This document shows positions 26,597 through 36,012 of a stretch of DNA of 64,000 nucleotides, one piece after another. Origin of the DNA: Bordetella sp. BOR01 (GTDB lineage: Bacteria > Pseudomonadota > Gammaproteobacteria > Burkholderiales > Burkholderiaceae_B); contig NZ_JAHUWT010000003.1 of NCBI RefSeq assembly GCF_019218885.1, positions 248,001-312,000 of the forward strand, written 5' to 3'. The translations under genes and the position numbers were made by a program. Numbering within the stretch: position 1 is the first letter of the stretch; each line of letters opens with the position of its first letter. The notes beneath the pieces are model-generated. The model did no database searches, had not been told where the DNA came from, and saw nothing but the letters and a program-made list of their open reading frames with translations.

Positions 26597-27520
26597 ATGG
26601 ACATCCAGCTAAACGACATCGCGCTCTTTGTCGAAGTCGCCAAGCGCAAGAATTTCAGCCACGCGGCCGAAGCGCTGAACATGCCCGCCTCGACGCTGTC
26701 GCGCCGAGTCAGCGAGCTTGAGCAGCACATCGGCATGAAGTTGTTGAACCGCAGCACCCGCCGCATCGAACTGACCGAAGCCGGGCTGGTGTACTTCGAG
26801 CGATGCCGCCCCATCGTGGACGAAGCCCGCGTGGCCCACGACCAATTGCTGGACATGGCCGCCCAGCCCAAGGGCCGTCTACGGGTATCGATGCCCTCGA
26901 GCCTGGCGCAGTTGTTCTTGCCGGCGGTGATCCGTGAATTCCGCGAGCTGCATCCAGATATCGAGTGCGATTTCGACTTGAACATGCAGCACATCGATCC
27001 CATCAGCAATCCGTTCGACCTGGTGCTGCGGTTTGGCCGGCAGCCGGATTCCAGCCTGGTGGCGCGCCAGATCGTTCTGATGGAACATCGTCTTTATGCG
27101 TCGCCGCAATACTTGGCACGGCATGGCGTGCCCCGCTCGCCGGCCGACCTGGGGCATCACGAATGCCTGCGCATGGCCATGAGCGAGGCCTTTTCGTACT
27201 GGGTGCTGCATTCCGGTGAAAAGGTCGAGCGCGTGGTGGCTTCCGGCCGCTTGGCGGCCAATAACGTCGGCATCCTGTCGCGCCTGGCCAGCCAGGGCCT
27301 GGGCATTGCCCCCTTGCCCCTGCTGGTGTTCGACCCGGCCGGGCAGCCGATCCGCAGCAAGGGGCTGGTGCCGGTGCTGCCCGACTGGAGCCTGACACCC
27401 ATTCCGCTGTTCGCACTGCTGCCGTCGCGCACCATTCCCGCCAAGACGCGGGCCTTCCTGGATTTCATTCAGCCAAGGCTGGCCAAGCCGGCCTCGTGGG
27501 CGCTGGGCGAAACGACCTGA
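26597..27520 (+). CDS. LysR-family transcriptional regulator
   Basis: 307 residues. The N-terminal HTH reads LFVEVAKRKNFSHAAEALNMPASTLSRRVSELEQHIGM in pieces, followed by LLNRSTRRIELTEAG and a type 2 periplasmic-binding-like effector domain (about 95-295). The sequence, with STRRIELTEAG and PLGHHECL-like segments, resembles the large CrgA/AaeR-like LysR clade. It is divergent from the DUF4148 gene over 250 bp; an AGATATCT palindrome (26553-26560) lies 37-44 bp ahead of its start. Targets are unknown. Confidence 0.88.
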   Translation: MDIQLNDIALFVEVAKRKNFSHAAEALNMPASTLSRRVSELEQHIGMKLLNRSTRRIELTEAGLVYFERCRPIVDEARVAHDQLLDMAAQPKGRLRVSMPSSLAQLFLPAVIREFRELHPDIECDFDLNMQHIDPISNPFDLVLRFGRQPDSSLVARQIVLMEHRLYASPQYLARHGVPRSPADLGHHECLRMAMSEAFSYWVLHSGEKVERVVASGRLAANNVGILSRLASQGLGIAPLPLLVFDPAGQPIRSKGLVPVLPDWSLTPIPLFALLPSRTIPAKTRAFLDFIQPRLAKPASWALGETT

Positions 27521-27530
27521 GCCGGGCGCG

Positions 27531-28079
27531 CTATTCGGCGCCGTCGTAGCTGCACACCGTGAACAGCGGCGTGCCGGTGGTGGCAACCTTGCCGGACCCG
27601 CCCAGTTCGGGCAGGTCGATGATGGCGGCGGCCTCGACCACGTTGGCACCCAGGCGCTGCAGCAGCTTGATGGCGGCCAGCATGGTGCCGCCGGTGGCGA
27701 TCAGGTCATCGACCAGCAGCACGCGCTGGCCGGTGCGTACTGAATCGGTGTGCATTTCCACCGACGAATTGCCGTATTCAAGGGTATAGGATTCGGCCAC
27801 CGTGCGGTACGGCAGCTTGCCTTGCTTGCGCACCGGCACGAAACCCAGGTTCAGTTCGTAGGCCAGCACGCTGCCGATGATGAAGCCGCGCGCGTCGACA
27901 CCGGCCACCAGATCCAGGCGCTGGCGCATGTAGCGATAGACGAACAGGTCGATAAGTACCCGGAACGTGCGCGGATCTTGCAGCAGCGGCGTGATGTCGC
28001 GAAATACGACACCGGGCCGGGGCCAGTCGGGGACGCTGCGGATGGTGCGCCGAATGAGTTCGGCGGTGTCGGTCTGCAT
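27531..28079 (-). CDS. apt: Adenine phosphoribosyltransferase
   Basis: Salvages adenine with PRPP to AMP. 182 residues from ATG 28079 ([16 protein letters not shown]), normal family length. The N-terminal [17 protein letters not shown] is diagnostic, and the PRPP loop is [15 protein letters not shown] near 117-131. It follows the cydC gene by 52 bases on the same strand and may be reached by transcription from the cyd operon, although the functions are unrelated. Confidence 0.95.
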   Translation of the reverse strand: MQTDTAELIRRTIRSVPDWPRPGVVFRDITPLLQDPRTFRVLIDLFVYRYMRQRLDLVAGVDARGFIIGSVLAYELNLGFVPVRKQGKLPYRTVAESYTLEYGNSSVEMHTDSVRTGQRVLLVDDLIATGGTMLAAIKLLQRLGANVVEAAAIIDLPELGGSGKVATTGTPLFTVCSYDGAE

Positions 28080-28131
28080 GGGCACGCCCCGGAAAAATAA
28101 AGCAAGGCGAACTATAACCGTGCCACCGCAG

Positions 28132-29814
28132 TTAAGCCAGATCGTCGGCCGCCAGGCGGCCGTTGCGCAAAGCCAGCGTGCGGTGCACGGTACCGGGCGG
28201 CAAGGCGGCGTGCGTGACCAGCACCACCGTGCGGCCGTGCGTAGCCTGCGCCAGGTCGCTGAAGAACGCGGCTTGCGCCGCTTCGTCCAGGCCGGCAGTC
28301 GGTTCGTCCAGTGCCAGCACCGGCGCCGGCGCCAGCAATGCCCGCGCCAGGCACAGCCGGCGCGCCTGGCCCATCGACAGGCTTGCGCCCGTTTCGCCCA
28401 CCCATGTGTCCAGCCCGTTGGGCAGGCCGCGGGCGAAGTCCCCCAGGCGGGCTGCGTCCAGTGCCGCCCACAGCGCCGCATCGTCGGCACCGGGATCGCC
28501 GATCAACAAATTGGTGCGCAAAGTGCCCAGGAAGACCGGAGCGTCCTGCGCCAGCCAGGCCACCCGCCGATGCAGCGCGGCCTGTGGCGCCTGCCGCACA
28601 TCCACGCCACCGAAACGCACGCCGCCGGACTGCGGGTCTTCGAGCCGCAGCAGCAAGTAGAGCAAGGTTGATTTGCCGGCCCCGCTGGGGCCCGTGATGG
28701 CAACGCGCTCGCCCGGCTCGATGCGCAAGTCCACGCCATCGAGTAGCGGCAGGCCGGCGGTACCGGCCGCAGTCGGATAGGCAAAACGCACCGCATGGAA
28801 TTCGATGGCGCCTTGCGCGGGCAGGGGCTGCGGCTCGACCGGGTCGCGCTGGTCGGGCTCGAGCGCCACAATGGCCTGGATGCGATGCGCGGCGCCAATC
28901 GCTCCCCCCAGGCGGGCCGCGCCCCGCATCAAAGGGCCAGCCACCTCGAACACGCCGATCACCGCCAACAGCAGGCCGGCCAGCAGCGGCCCGCTGAGCT
29001 CTTGCCGCCCCAGGGCATCCAGCCCGAACCACAACATCGCCACCATGCACGCGCCCGCCAAAGCCTGCAGCATCCACAAGCCGCCGGCGGCCACCCTTAC
29101 TTGCGCTTCGCGGGCGCGTGCCGCCTGGGCGCAATGCGTGGCGTAGACCTGGCGTACCTGGCCGGTCGCATGCCAGGCGGCCAGGTCGGCATGCCCTTCC
29201 ACCGCTTCCAGCGTGGCTGCCCGCAAGGCGGCATGGCTGTCCTGCATGGCATGGCCTGGCTGGCGTGCCGCGCGTGCCAGCCAGGCGGGCACCAGCAGGC
29301 AGGCGGCCAGCATGGCCCAGGCCAGGATCCAGCCGGCGGCGGGCACCCAGTGGCCGATGACAGCGGCAAGCAACACCGCGGCCAGCCCGGCGGTCGCCAT
29401 GGGCGCCAGCACATTCAGGAACACGGTATCCAGCGCATCGACGTCGCCCGTCAGCCGTGCCACCAGGTCGCCGGCACGGTAGCGCCCCAGCTGACGCGGC
29501 GTCAGGCCCACCAGCGCGCCGAACACGCTGGCTCGCAAGTCCGTCAGCAGGCGCAGCGTGGCCGCGTGCCCCACCAGCCGTTCGGCATAGCGCGAGGCGA
29601 TGCGCACGAACGACAGCAGGCGCACCAATGCCGATGGCACAAAAAGATTGAATACTGTGCCGGCACCCGCCAGGGCGGCAGCGCTGAGGAACCAGCCCGA
29701 TACCCCCAGCAGGCCGACGCCGGCGGCCACTGTCAGCAACGCCAGCGCCAGGGCCCCCAGCAAACCACCGGCACGGCGACGGTACAGCGGCAGCAAGTGC
29801 AGCAGCGCTTTCAT
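28132..29814 (-). CDS. cydC: Thiol reductant ABC exporter subunit CydC
   Basis: 560-residue half-transporter with six membrane helices and a C-terminal ATPase. With CydD it exports glutathione and cysteine to the periplasm, needed for bd-oxidase and cytochrome assembly. Walker A is [15 protein letters not shown], the signature is [16 protein letters not shown] and Walker B is [12 protein letters not shown]. Its start overlaps the cydD stop by four bases. The signature has Met in place of the usual second Gly (LSGGQ), a modest deviation. Confidence 0.93.
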   Translation of the reverse strand: MKALLHLLPLYRRRAGGLLGALALALLTVAAGVGLLGVSGWFLSAAALAGAGTVFNLFVPSALVRLLSFVRIASRYAERLVGHAATLRLLTDLRASVFGALVGLTPRQLGRYRAGDLVARLTGDVDALDTVFLNVLAPMATAGLAAVLLAAVIGHWVPAAGWILAWAMLAACLLVPAWLARAARQPGHAMQDSHAALRAATLEAVEGHADLAAWHATGQVRQVYATHCAQAARAREAQVRVAAGGLWMLQALAGACMVAMLWFGLDALGRQELSGPLLAGLLLAVIGVFEVAGPLMRGAARLGGAIGAAHRIQAIVALEPDQRDPVEPQPLPAQGAIEFHAVRFAYPTAAGTAGLPLLDGVDLRIEPGERVAITGPSGAGKSTLLYLLLRLEDPQSGGVRFGGVDVRQAPQAALHRRVAWLAQDAPVFLGTLRTNLLIGDPGADDAALWAALDAARLGDFARGLPNGLDTWVGETGASLSMGQARRLCLARALLAPAPVLALDEPTAGLDEAAQAAFFSDLAQATHGRTVVLVTHAALPPGTVHRTLALRNGRLAADDLA

Positions 29815-31571
29815 GCCGGAACCAGCTTGCCGTGCGCCAATTGCACGGTACGCGGCAACCGTTGCGCCACGGCCTGGGCATGCGTGGCCAGCACCAATGT
29901 GCGCCCCTGCGCGAACGCCAGGATTTCGTCCAGCACGCGCGCTTGCGTGGCCTCGTCCAGGTGGGCGGTGGGTTCATCCAGCAGGATCAGGCCCGGATCG
30001 CGCAGGAACAGGCGCGCCAGCGCCACGCGCTGGGCCTGTCCGCCCGACAGCCCCATCCCGCGGCTGCCCAGCAAAGTGTCCAGCCCTCCCGGCAGGGCCT
30101 GGGCGAACTCGAGCACGCAGGCGCGGCGGGCGGCGGTGTGCACTTGTTCATCGGTGGCATCCGGACAGCCCAGGCGGATGTTGGCGGCAAGGCTGCCGGC
30201 GAATAAATACGGGCGCTGGCCGACCAGCGCCACGCGGGCGCGCAAGGCGGTTTCGTCCCAGCCGGCCAGGGGCACGCCATCCAGGCGGATGGTGCCCTCG
30301 GCTGCGCGCAGCCGGCACAGGGTTTCCAGCAGCGTGGTCTTGCCACTGCCGCTTGGGCCCATCAGCGCCACGTGGGCACCAGGCGACAACGCCAATTGCG
30401 CCACATCCAGCAAGGCTGCCGGGCGGCCGGCGGCGCGTACGGTCAGGGCCTGGGCCTGCAGGGCGGCGGCCTGGGTGGATGGCGGATGCCCGGCTTGTTC
30501 CCGAGGTGTTTCCGCCTTGTGCGGGCCCGGCACCGCGATTTCCGGCAAGCCATCGAAGGCCGCGGCGATCTGCGAGACGGCTGCGCGCGCGGCGGCGCGG
30601 TCATGGTAATGGGCGGCGAATTGCCGCAACGGCGCGTATACCTCGGGCGCCATCAGCAAACAGAAAAACCCGATCTGCAAGGTCAGCGGCGAGGTCCGCA
30701 CGTCCAGGAAGCCCAGGTACGTCAGGCCGAAGTACACCGCCATGCCGGCCACGCCCAGCGCGGCGAAGAATTCCAGCACGGCCGACGACAGGAAAGCGAT
30801 ACGCAGCACCGCCATCGTGCGCCGCCGGACGGCGTCGCTGGCCATCGCCACCGACTGCGCCTCGGCTTCGGCACGGCCATACAGCTTCAGGGTCGACAGG
30901 CCGCGCAGCCGGTCGGCAAAAAAACCCGACAGCCGCGCAAAAGCATGCAAGTGGCGCCGGCTGGCCGCCTCGGCCCCCCACCCCACCAAGGCCATGAACA
31001 GGGGAATCAGCGGCGCGGTAACCAGCAACAGCAGCCCCGCCACCACATCGAACGGCAACACCACGGCTGCGAACGCCAGCGGCAATACCGCGGCCGCCGC
31101 GGCGGCAGGCAAGTAGCGCGAGAAAAAGCCGTCCAGCGCCTCGACCTGGTCGACAATGGCGCTGGCCAGTTCACCCGATACGCGGCCGCGCGACCAGGCA
31201 GGTCCGCGGGCCAACAGACGGTCGAACAAGGCCAGCCGCAAGTGCTGCTTGATGATTTCGGCGGCACGTGCGCCGGCCCGCTCGCCCAGCCACGCAAGGG
31301 CCGCGCGCACCAGGATCAGCGCAGCGATCGCGCCAATGGCGGGTACCAGATCGGCGCGCGGCGCCCGGGCCGCGATGGCGGCATCGAGCACCCACGCCAG
31401 CAGCCAGGCCTGCACCAGCAGCAGGGCTCCGCTAACCAGCGGCGCCGCGGCCGCCAATGCCAGCGGCACACGCACGATGCGCGCCTGGGCCGCCAGCCAC
31501 CGCGAATGCTCGCGCGGCAGCCGGCCCTGCGCAGCGGCCGGATCGGGCGTGATGCCCGGCGTACTACTCAC
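29811..31571 (-). CDS. cydD: Thiol reductant ABC exporter subunit CydD
   Basis: 586-residue partner of CydC. Membrane domain (about 30-330), then an ATPase with GPSGSGKTTLLETLC, LSGGQAQRVALARLFL and LILLDEPTAHLDEATQ. The start is GTG 31571, which overlaps the cydX stop codon (GTGA), so translation of cydD is coupled to the small subunit gene. The order cydA-cydB-cydX-cydD-cydC puts oxidase subunits and their assembly exporter in one operon. Confidence 0.93.
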   Translation of the reverse strand: MSSTPGITPDPAAAQGRLPREHSRWLAAQARIVRVPLALAAAAPLVSGALLLVQAWLLAWVLDAAIAARAPRADLVPAIGAIAALILVRAALAWLGERAGARAAEIIKQHLRLALFDRLLARGPAWSRGRVSGELASAIVDQVEALDGFFSRYLPAAAAAAVLPLAFAAVVLPFDVVAGLLLLVTAPLIPLFMALVGWGAEAASRRHLHAFARLSGFFADRLRGLSTLKLYGRAEAEAQSVAMASDAVRRRTMAVLRIAFLSSAVLEFFAALGVAGMAVYFGLTYLGFLDVRTSPLTLQIGFFCLLMAPEVYAPLRQFAAHYHDRAAARAAVSQIAAAFDGLPEIAVPGPHKAETPREQAGHPPSTQAAALQAQALTVRAAGRPAALLDVAQLALSPGAHVALMGPSGSGKTTLLETLCRLRAAEGTIRLDGVPLAGWDETALRARVALVGQRPYLFAGSLAANIRLGCPDATDEQVHTAARRACVLEFAQALPGGLDTLLGSRGMGLSGGQAQRVALARLFLRDPGLILLDEPTAHLDEATQARVLDEILAFAQGRTLVLATHAQAVAQRLPRTVQLAHGKLVPA

Positions 31572-31693
31572 GCGTCGCCGGGCGGCCTGGCGGGATCGTG
31601 CTCGGATCCTTCACGCAGCTCGAACCACATGGCATTGAGAATGCCGAACGCACAAGCCAGGCTCAGGCCGAGAATCCACGAGAAATACCACAT
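31568..31693 (-). CDS. cydX: Cytochrome bd oxidase small subunit CydX
   Basis: 41-residue single-span membrane protein (starts MWYFSWILGLSLACAFGI). The Trp-Tyr-Phe start, the helix and the Glu after it (FELREG) match the E. coli CydX/YbgT family, which stabilises the haem site of cytochrome bd. The ATG at 31693 lies 12 bases after cydB and is preceded by GGAGC. The stop overlaps the cydD GTG. The C-terminal tail EHDPARPPGDA is longer and more charged than in E. coli. Confidence 0.92.
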   Translation of the reverse strand: MWYFSWILGLSLACAFGILNAMWFELREGSEHDPARPPGDA

Positions 31694-31705
31694 GCGTGAA
31701 AGCTC

Positions 31706-32860
31706 CTAATAAGAATTCGGCGTGCCGTCGACCGACTCGCTGGTGACCTTGCCGCGCATCACGCGGTAGACCCAGGCGGTATACAGCGTGATGATGGGCA
31801 GGAACAGCACCACGGCCAACAGCATGATCCAGAGCGTAAGCAGGCTGGACGACGCATCCCAGACCGTCAGGCCGAAACGCGGGTCGGTCGAGGACGGCAT
31901 CAGGAACGGGAACAGCGCCAGGCCGACGGTCAGGATAATGCCGGCGACGGCCAGCGACGAGACAATGAAGGTCAGCCATTGGTGGCGCTGGCCCAGCAGC
32001 AGCACCACCAGCAAGGCGCCGCCCACGCCCAGCGCCGGCGCAATCCAGGCCAGCGGCCACTTGGCAAAATTGGCCATCCATCCGCCCGTCTGCACCGCGA
32101 CTTCCTTGAGCATGGGGTCGGATGGCGCCATGGTGTCGATCGCACTGGTAATGATGTGGCCATCTATGCCCTGGGCAACCCAGAAGCCGCCCGCCGCGAA
32201 CAAGGCCGCAGTCAGCAGGGCCGCCATGCGCCCGAAGCGGCGCGCCCGCTCGGCCACCACTCCCTCGGTGCGCCACACCAGTTGCACCGCGCCATGCATG
32301 ATCAACATGGACACGCTGAGCAGGCCGGCCAGCAGCGCAAAGGGACTGAAGAGTTGGTAGAAATGCCCGTGGTACTGTGGCCGCAGTTGGGCAGGGTCGA
32401 AGCCGAAAGGAACGCCCACGATCAGGTTGCCCATGGCCACGCCGAACACCAGCGATGTCACGATACCGGATGCGCACAACACGTGGTCCCAGGTGCCGCG
32501 CCAGCGGGTGCCTTCCATTTTGCTGCGGTACTTGAAACCCACCGGGCGCACGATCAGCGCCACCAGCACCAGCATCATGGCCAGGTAGAAACCGGAAAAT
32601 GACGCCGCGTACAGCAATGGCCATGCCGCGAAGATGGCGCCGCCGCCCGTGATCAGCCAGACCTGGTTGCCTTCCCAGACAGGCCCCACCACGTTGATCA
32701 CCACGCGGCGCTCGGTATCGCTACGCGCCACCACCGGCAACAGCGCCGCGATGCCCAGGTCAAACCCGTCCATCACGGCGAATGCGATCAACAGCACGCC
32801 CAGCAGCGCCCACCAAATTACCCGCAGCGTAGCGTAGTCGAAAGGAATCAGAGTTTCCAT
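31706..32860 (-). CDS. cydB: Cytochrome bd ubiquinol oxidase subunit II CydB
   Basis: 384-residue membrane subunit that stabilises the haems of cytochrome bd. Characteristic parts are the start YATLRVIWWALLGVLLIAFAVMDGFDLG, then GPVWEGNQVWLITGGGAIFAAWP, and later helices ending in VTSESVDGTPNSY. It follows cydA by 15 bases and precedes cydX by 12. The short C-terminus is normal. Confidence 0.95.
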   Translation of the reverse strand: METLIPFDYATLRVIWWALLGVLLIAFAVMDGFDLGIAALLPVVARSDTERRVVINVVGPVWEGNQVWLITGGGAIFAAWPLLYAASFSGFYLAMMLVLVALIVRPVGFKYRSKMEGTRWRGTWDHVLCASGIVTSLVFGVAMGNLIVGVPFGFDPAQLRPQYHGHFYQLFSPFALLAGLLSVSMLIMHGAVQLVWRTEGVVAERARRFGRMAALLTAALFAAGGFWVAQGIDGHIITSAIDTMAPSDPMLKEVAVQTGGWMANFAKWPLAWIAPALGVGGALLVVLLLGQRHQWLTFIVSSLAVAGIILTVGLALFPFLMPSSTDPRFGLTVWDASSSLLTLWIMLLAVVLFLPIITLYTAWVYRVMRGKVTSESVDGTPNSY

Positions 32861-32875
32861 GTGCGCGCTCCGTGA

Positions 32876-34453
32876 TCAATAGACATCGACAGCGGCCGCC
32901 ACCGGATCGGCCGGTGCCGGACGCGGGGCGGGGCGATCGGACTTGGGCCCGGCCTTGATGGCATGCAGCATGACTTTCACCCCGATGACCAGCAACACTG
33001 TGTACAGCACCAGGAAAATCGACAGGCTGATGGCCAAGTCGGCCAGCGTCAGCCCCGAAGCGGCGTAATACGTGGGCAGCACGCCTTCGATGACCCAGGG
33101 CTGGCGCCCGTATTCGGCCACGAACCAGCCGGCCTCGATGGCCACCCATGGCAGCGGCAGGCTCCACAAGGCAATCTTCAGCAACGCCGGCCGGTTATCG
33201 AGCCGCCCGCGCGATGCCAGCCAGAACGCCACCCCGAAAAACAGGATCAGGTACATGCCCACCGCCACCATGATGCGGAATGCCCAGAACAGCGGGGCCA
33301 CGTGGGGAATGGTGTCCTCGGCCGCCATCGCAATATCGGCGTCGGTGACCTTGCTCAAGTCGGGCTGATGGCGCTTGACCAACAGCGCATAGCCCAACTG
33401 GGGCCAGGTGCGGTCCAGTGTCATGCGTGCTTCGGTGTCGGCCGGGTTGGCGCGTATGCGCTGCATGGCCTCGTAGGCCACCAGGCCTTCGCGGATGCGG
33501 ACCTCGGCGCGCCTGACCAGGTCGTCGATGCCCAAGAGCGGCGTGGTCAGCGACCGCGTGCCGATGATACCCATGACATAGGGCACCTCGACGACGAAGT
33601 CGTTCCTGCGCTCGGCCTGGTTGGGAATGGCGAACAGATTGAAACTGGCGGGCGCGGGCTCGGTGTGCCACATGGCCTCGATGGCCGCGATCTTCATTTT
33701 CTGGTGCTCGGTGGTCAGGTAGCCGCTTTCGTCGCCCAGCACCACCACCGACAATGCCGAGGCCAGGCCGAAGCTGGCCGCCACCACCATGGATCGCTTG
33801 GCCAGGTCGACGTGGCGGCGCCGCAGCAAATACCATGCGCTGATAGACATCACGAACATGGCGCCAGCCACGTAGCCCGCGCTGACGGTATGCACGAACT
33901 TGGCCTGCGCCACCGGGTTGAGCAGCACGGCGGCGAAATCCGTCATTTCCATGCGCATGGTGTCGGGGTTGAACACCGCACCCACCGGGTTCTGCATCCA
34001 GCCGTTGGCGATCAGGATCCACAGGGCCGAGAAATTGGTGCCAAACGCCACCAGCCAGGTCACCATCAGGTGGCCCACCTTGGACAGGCGGTTCCAGCCG
34101 AAGAAGAACAGCCCCACGAAGGTGGCTTCCAGGAAGAACGCCATCAGGCCTTCGAGCGCCAGCGGTGCGCCGAAGACATCGCCCACGTAATGGCTGTAGT
34201 ACGACCAGTTCATGCCGAACTGGAATTCCATGACCACGCCCGTGGCCACGCCCAGTGCGAAGTTGATGCCGAACAGCGTGCCCCAGAACATGGTCATGCG
34301 GCGCCAGATATCGCGGCCGGTCATGACGTACACGCTTTCCATGATGGCCAGGATGAACGACAGGCCCAGCGTGAGCGGCACGAAGATGAAGTGATACATC
34401 GCTGTCGCGGCGAACTGCAGGCGCGACAGATTGACGACGTCGAGATCGATCAT
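32876..34453 (-). CDS. cydA: Cytochrome bd ubiquinol oxidase subunit I CydA
   Basis: 525-residue haem-binding subunit of the high-affinity quinol oxidase. ATG 34453 (MIDLDVVNLSRLQFAATAMYHFIF) was chosen because AGGA lies eight bases upstream; an ATG three codons earlier lacks this. The haem b595 His is in MYHFIF, the haem b558 ligands are expected at His in KFVHTVSAGY and a later Met, and the quinol-site signature GRQPWVIEGVLPTYY is present. Length is close to the E. coli enzyme, so the Q-loop is likely the long form. A GbsR-type regulator lies 130 bp upstream. Confidence 0.95.
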   Translation of the reverse strand: MIDLDVVNLSRLQFAATAMYHFIFVPLTLGLSFILAIMESVYVMTGRDIWRRMTMFWGTLFGINFALGVATGVVMEFQFGMNWSYYSHYVGDVFGAPLALEGLMAFFLEATFVGLFFFGWNRLSKVGHLMVTWLVAFGTNFSALWILIANGWMQNPVGAVFNPDTMRMEMTDFAAVLLNPVAQAKFVHTVSAGYVAGAMFVMSISAWYLLRRRHVDLAKRSMVVAASFGLASALSVVVLGDESGYLTTEHQKMKIAAIEAMWHTEPAPASFNLFAIPNQAERRNDFVVEVPYVMGIIGTRSLTTPLLGIDDLVRRAEVRIREGLVAYEAMQRIRANPADTEARMTLDRTWPQLGYALLVKRHQPDLSKVTDADIAMAAEDTIPHVAPLFWAFRIMVAVGMYLILFFGVAFWLASRGRLDNRPALLKIALWSLPLPWVAIEAGWFVAEYGRQPWVIEGVLPTYYAASGLTLADLAISLSIFLVLYTVLLVIGVKVMLHAIKAGPKSDRPAPRPAPADPVAAAVDVY

Positions 34454-34582
34454 GGAGGGCATCCTACGAAAAGACAGCAAACCACGATGGCACGCGCACG
34501 CCGCGGCCGACGCAACAGGTAGCCCATGATAAGGGCGTACGTGGCAACTTCATAGAGATGCTCCCGAGTTCACGCCGCGACG

Positions 34583-35128
34583 TCATTCCCGGCCTCGCAG
34601 CTTGCCGGCAAAATCCAATACTTTCTGTACCTTGGTGCCCAGCTTCATCAGGCTTTGCAGCGTCTCGGGCGGCAGGCGGTGCACTTCGTCGAACCAGCCG
34701 GTGCACAGTTCGATCAGTTCGAGCATCTCGCGCATGCGCTGCTGGGCGTAGGCTTCGGATGCGCCGGCAGGCGGCGCAAGCAGGGTATCGCGCAGCAGCG
34801 TCAAGGTGGGATCGATTTCGCGCTTGCGCTTTTCTTCCATCAGGATGCGGAAGATTTCCCAGACATCCTGGGGCGCTTCGAAGTAGTCGCGCCGGTCGCC
34901 CACTTGATGCACCAGCTTGACCAGGCGCCAGGACTGCAATTCTTTCAGCCCCATGCTGACATTGGAACGCGAGAACCCCAGTGCTTCGGCAATGTCGTCG
35001 GCGTGCAGCGGCTGCGGCGCCAGGAACAGCAAGGCATAGATCTGCCCCACCGTGCGGTTCACCCCCCAGCGGCTGCCCATTTCGCCGAAATGCAATACGA
35101 AACGCTCGGTTTGGGGGTTGAGTGGCAT
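34583..35128 (-). CDS. GbsR/MarR-type transcriptional regulator upstream of cyd
   Basis: 181 residues. A winged HTH at about 30-95 contains ADDIAEALGFSRSNVSMGLKELQSWRLVKLV, typical of GbsR/MarR-like proteins that sense small molecules; the C-terminal half is helical with no known ligand motif. It lies 130 bp upstream of cydA in the same direction, so it may be first in the operon or control cydA. A 20-bp inverted repeat 16 bases before its start codon is a likely self-operator. I see no Fnr/Anr-type TTGAT-N4-ATCAA box in this region. Confidence 0.85.
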   Translation of the reverse strand: MPLNPQTERFVLHFGEMGSRWGVNRTVGQIYALLFLAPQPLHADDIAEALGFSRSNVSMGLKELQSWRLVKLVHQVGDRRDYFEAPQDVWEIFRILMEEKRKREIDPTLTLLRDTLLAPPAGASEAYAQQRMREMLELIELCTGWFDEVHRLPPETLQSLMKLGTKVQKVLDFAGKLRGRE

Positions 35129-35143
35129 ACTTTTGTTACTTTG

Positions 35144-35163
35144 ATTTCAGTAATTCCTGAAAT
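35144..35163. promoter_or_regulatory. Inverted repeat upstream of the GbsR/MarR-type gene
   Basis: ATTTCAG-TAATTC-CTGAAAT: perfect seven-base arms around six bases, 16-35 bases upstream of the regulator start. Size and position fit an operator for a dimeric winged-helix protein; autoregulation is inferred. Confidence 0.6.
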
Positions 35164-35193
35164 TATCGAATTAACCAAAATCAAAAGCAAGTC

Positions 35194-35215
35194 AAAAAAG
35201 CCACCCGCAGGTGGC
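35194..35215 (-). terminator. Intrinsic terminator after the RutB-like gene
   Basis: On the minus strand, stem GCCACC / GGTGGC with a TGCG loop is followed at once by six T. It lies 23 bases beyond the stop of the RutB-like gene, ending the Bug-RutB transcript before the GbsR-type gene. Confidence 0.8.
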
Positions 35216-35237
35216 CATTGCTTTGAAGTGGCCTGGT

Positions 35238-35999
35238 TCAGGCCGGCTTGTGTTCCACGGCCCGCACCAGGCTGGCCACGTCGCTGACCCAGCCGAAGAA
35301 GGTCTCGACGTTGTACAGCGTGGCCTGCAACGTGAATGCGGGCCCCGCCTGGGTGGTGGCATCGGCCAGCAAAGCGCAGAAATATTCGTAGTGATAGGCG
35401 TCGCGCAGCGTGGACTCGACGCAAACGTTGGTGGCTATGCCGGCAAACAGCAGGGTGCGCAGACCGCGTGATCGCAACAGGCTGTCGAGCGTGGAATTGA
35501 AGAAGCCGCTGTAGCGGGTCTTGGCGACGACGATGTCGCCCGCTTGCGGGGCCAGCGCGTCGACCAGGGCGTAGTCCCAGCCGCCCTTGCACAGCAGCTT
35601 GCCGTCCAGTGCGGCCTGCTGGCGCATGACGCGCAGCGCATTGGACTTGTGCCAGTTGGGCGAGCCGGGGCCGCCGGCCTCGACATATTGGGCATCCCAG
35701 CCGTTCTGCAAGTACACCACTTGGATACCCGCGGCCCGGGCCGCATCCAGCGCCCGCAGCGTGCCCTCGACGGCCCCGGCCGCCTGCGAGATGTCGAAAC
35801 CCGCCTGGTCCATGTAGCCGCCCTTGGACACGTAGGCGTTCTGCATGTCCACCACCACCAGTGCGGTCGAGGCGGGATCGAAATGCAGTGCTTGCGGGCG
35901 CGCGTCCAGTGACAGCGCGCCTTGGCCGGCGAACGGCGGGCGGCCCACGCGCCGGGCGTCGTCGGGATCGTTGAGACGGAAGGAAGATTGCCTGGTCAT
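35238..35999 (-). CDS. RutB-like cysteine hydrolase (isochorismatase superfamily)
   Basis: 253 residues from ATG 35999 (GGAG six bases upstream). Strong likeness to RutB, which splits (peroxy)ureidoacrylate in uracil breakdown: [49 protein letters not shown] and [13 protein letters not shown]. The proposed Asp, Lys and Cys triad is D51, K160 and C193; these sit exactly 27 positions later than the RutB triad D24/K133/C166 as I recall it, so this enzyme has an N-terminal extension of about 27 residues ([15 protein letters not shown] region). No rutA, C, D, E, F or G is nearby. It is coupled to a Bug receptor and an IclR regulator instead. Confidence 0.85.
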   Translation of the reverse strand: MTRQSSFRLNDPDDARRVGRPPFAGQGALSLDARPQALHFDPASTALVVVDMQNAYVSKGGYMDQAGFDISQAAGAVEGTLRALDAARAAGIQVVYLQNGWDAQYVEAGGPGSPNWHKSNALRVMRQQAALDGKLLCKGGWDYALVDALAPQAGDIVVAKTRYSGFFNSTLDSLLRSRGLRTLLFAGIATNVCVESTLRDAYHYEYFCALLADATTQAGPAFTLQATLYNVETFFGWVSDVASLVRAVEHKPA

Positions 36000-36012
36000 G
36001 CCATGCTCCTTT

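Noticed and set aside
34454-34582. Fnr/Anr box controlling cydA
   Set aside because: No TTGAT-N4-ATCAA-like palindrome occurs in the 130-bp gap.
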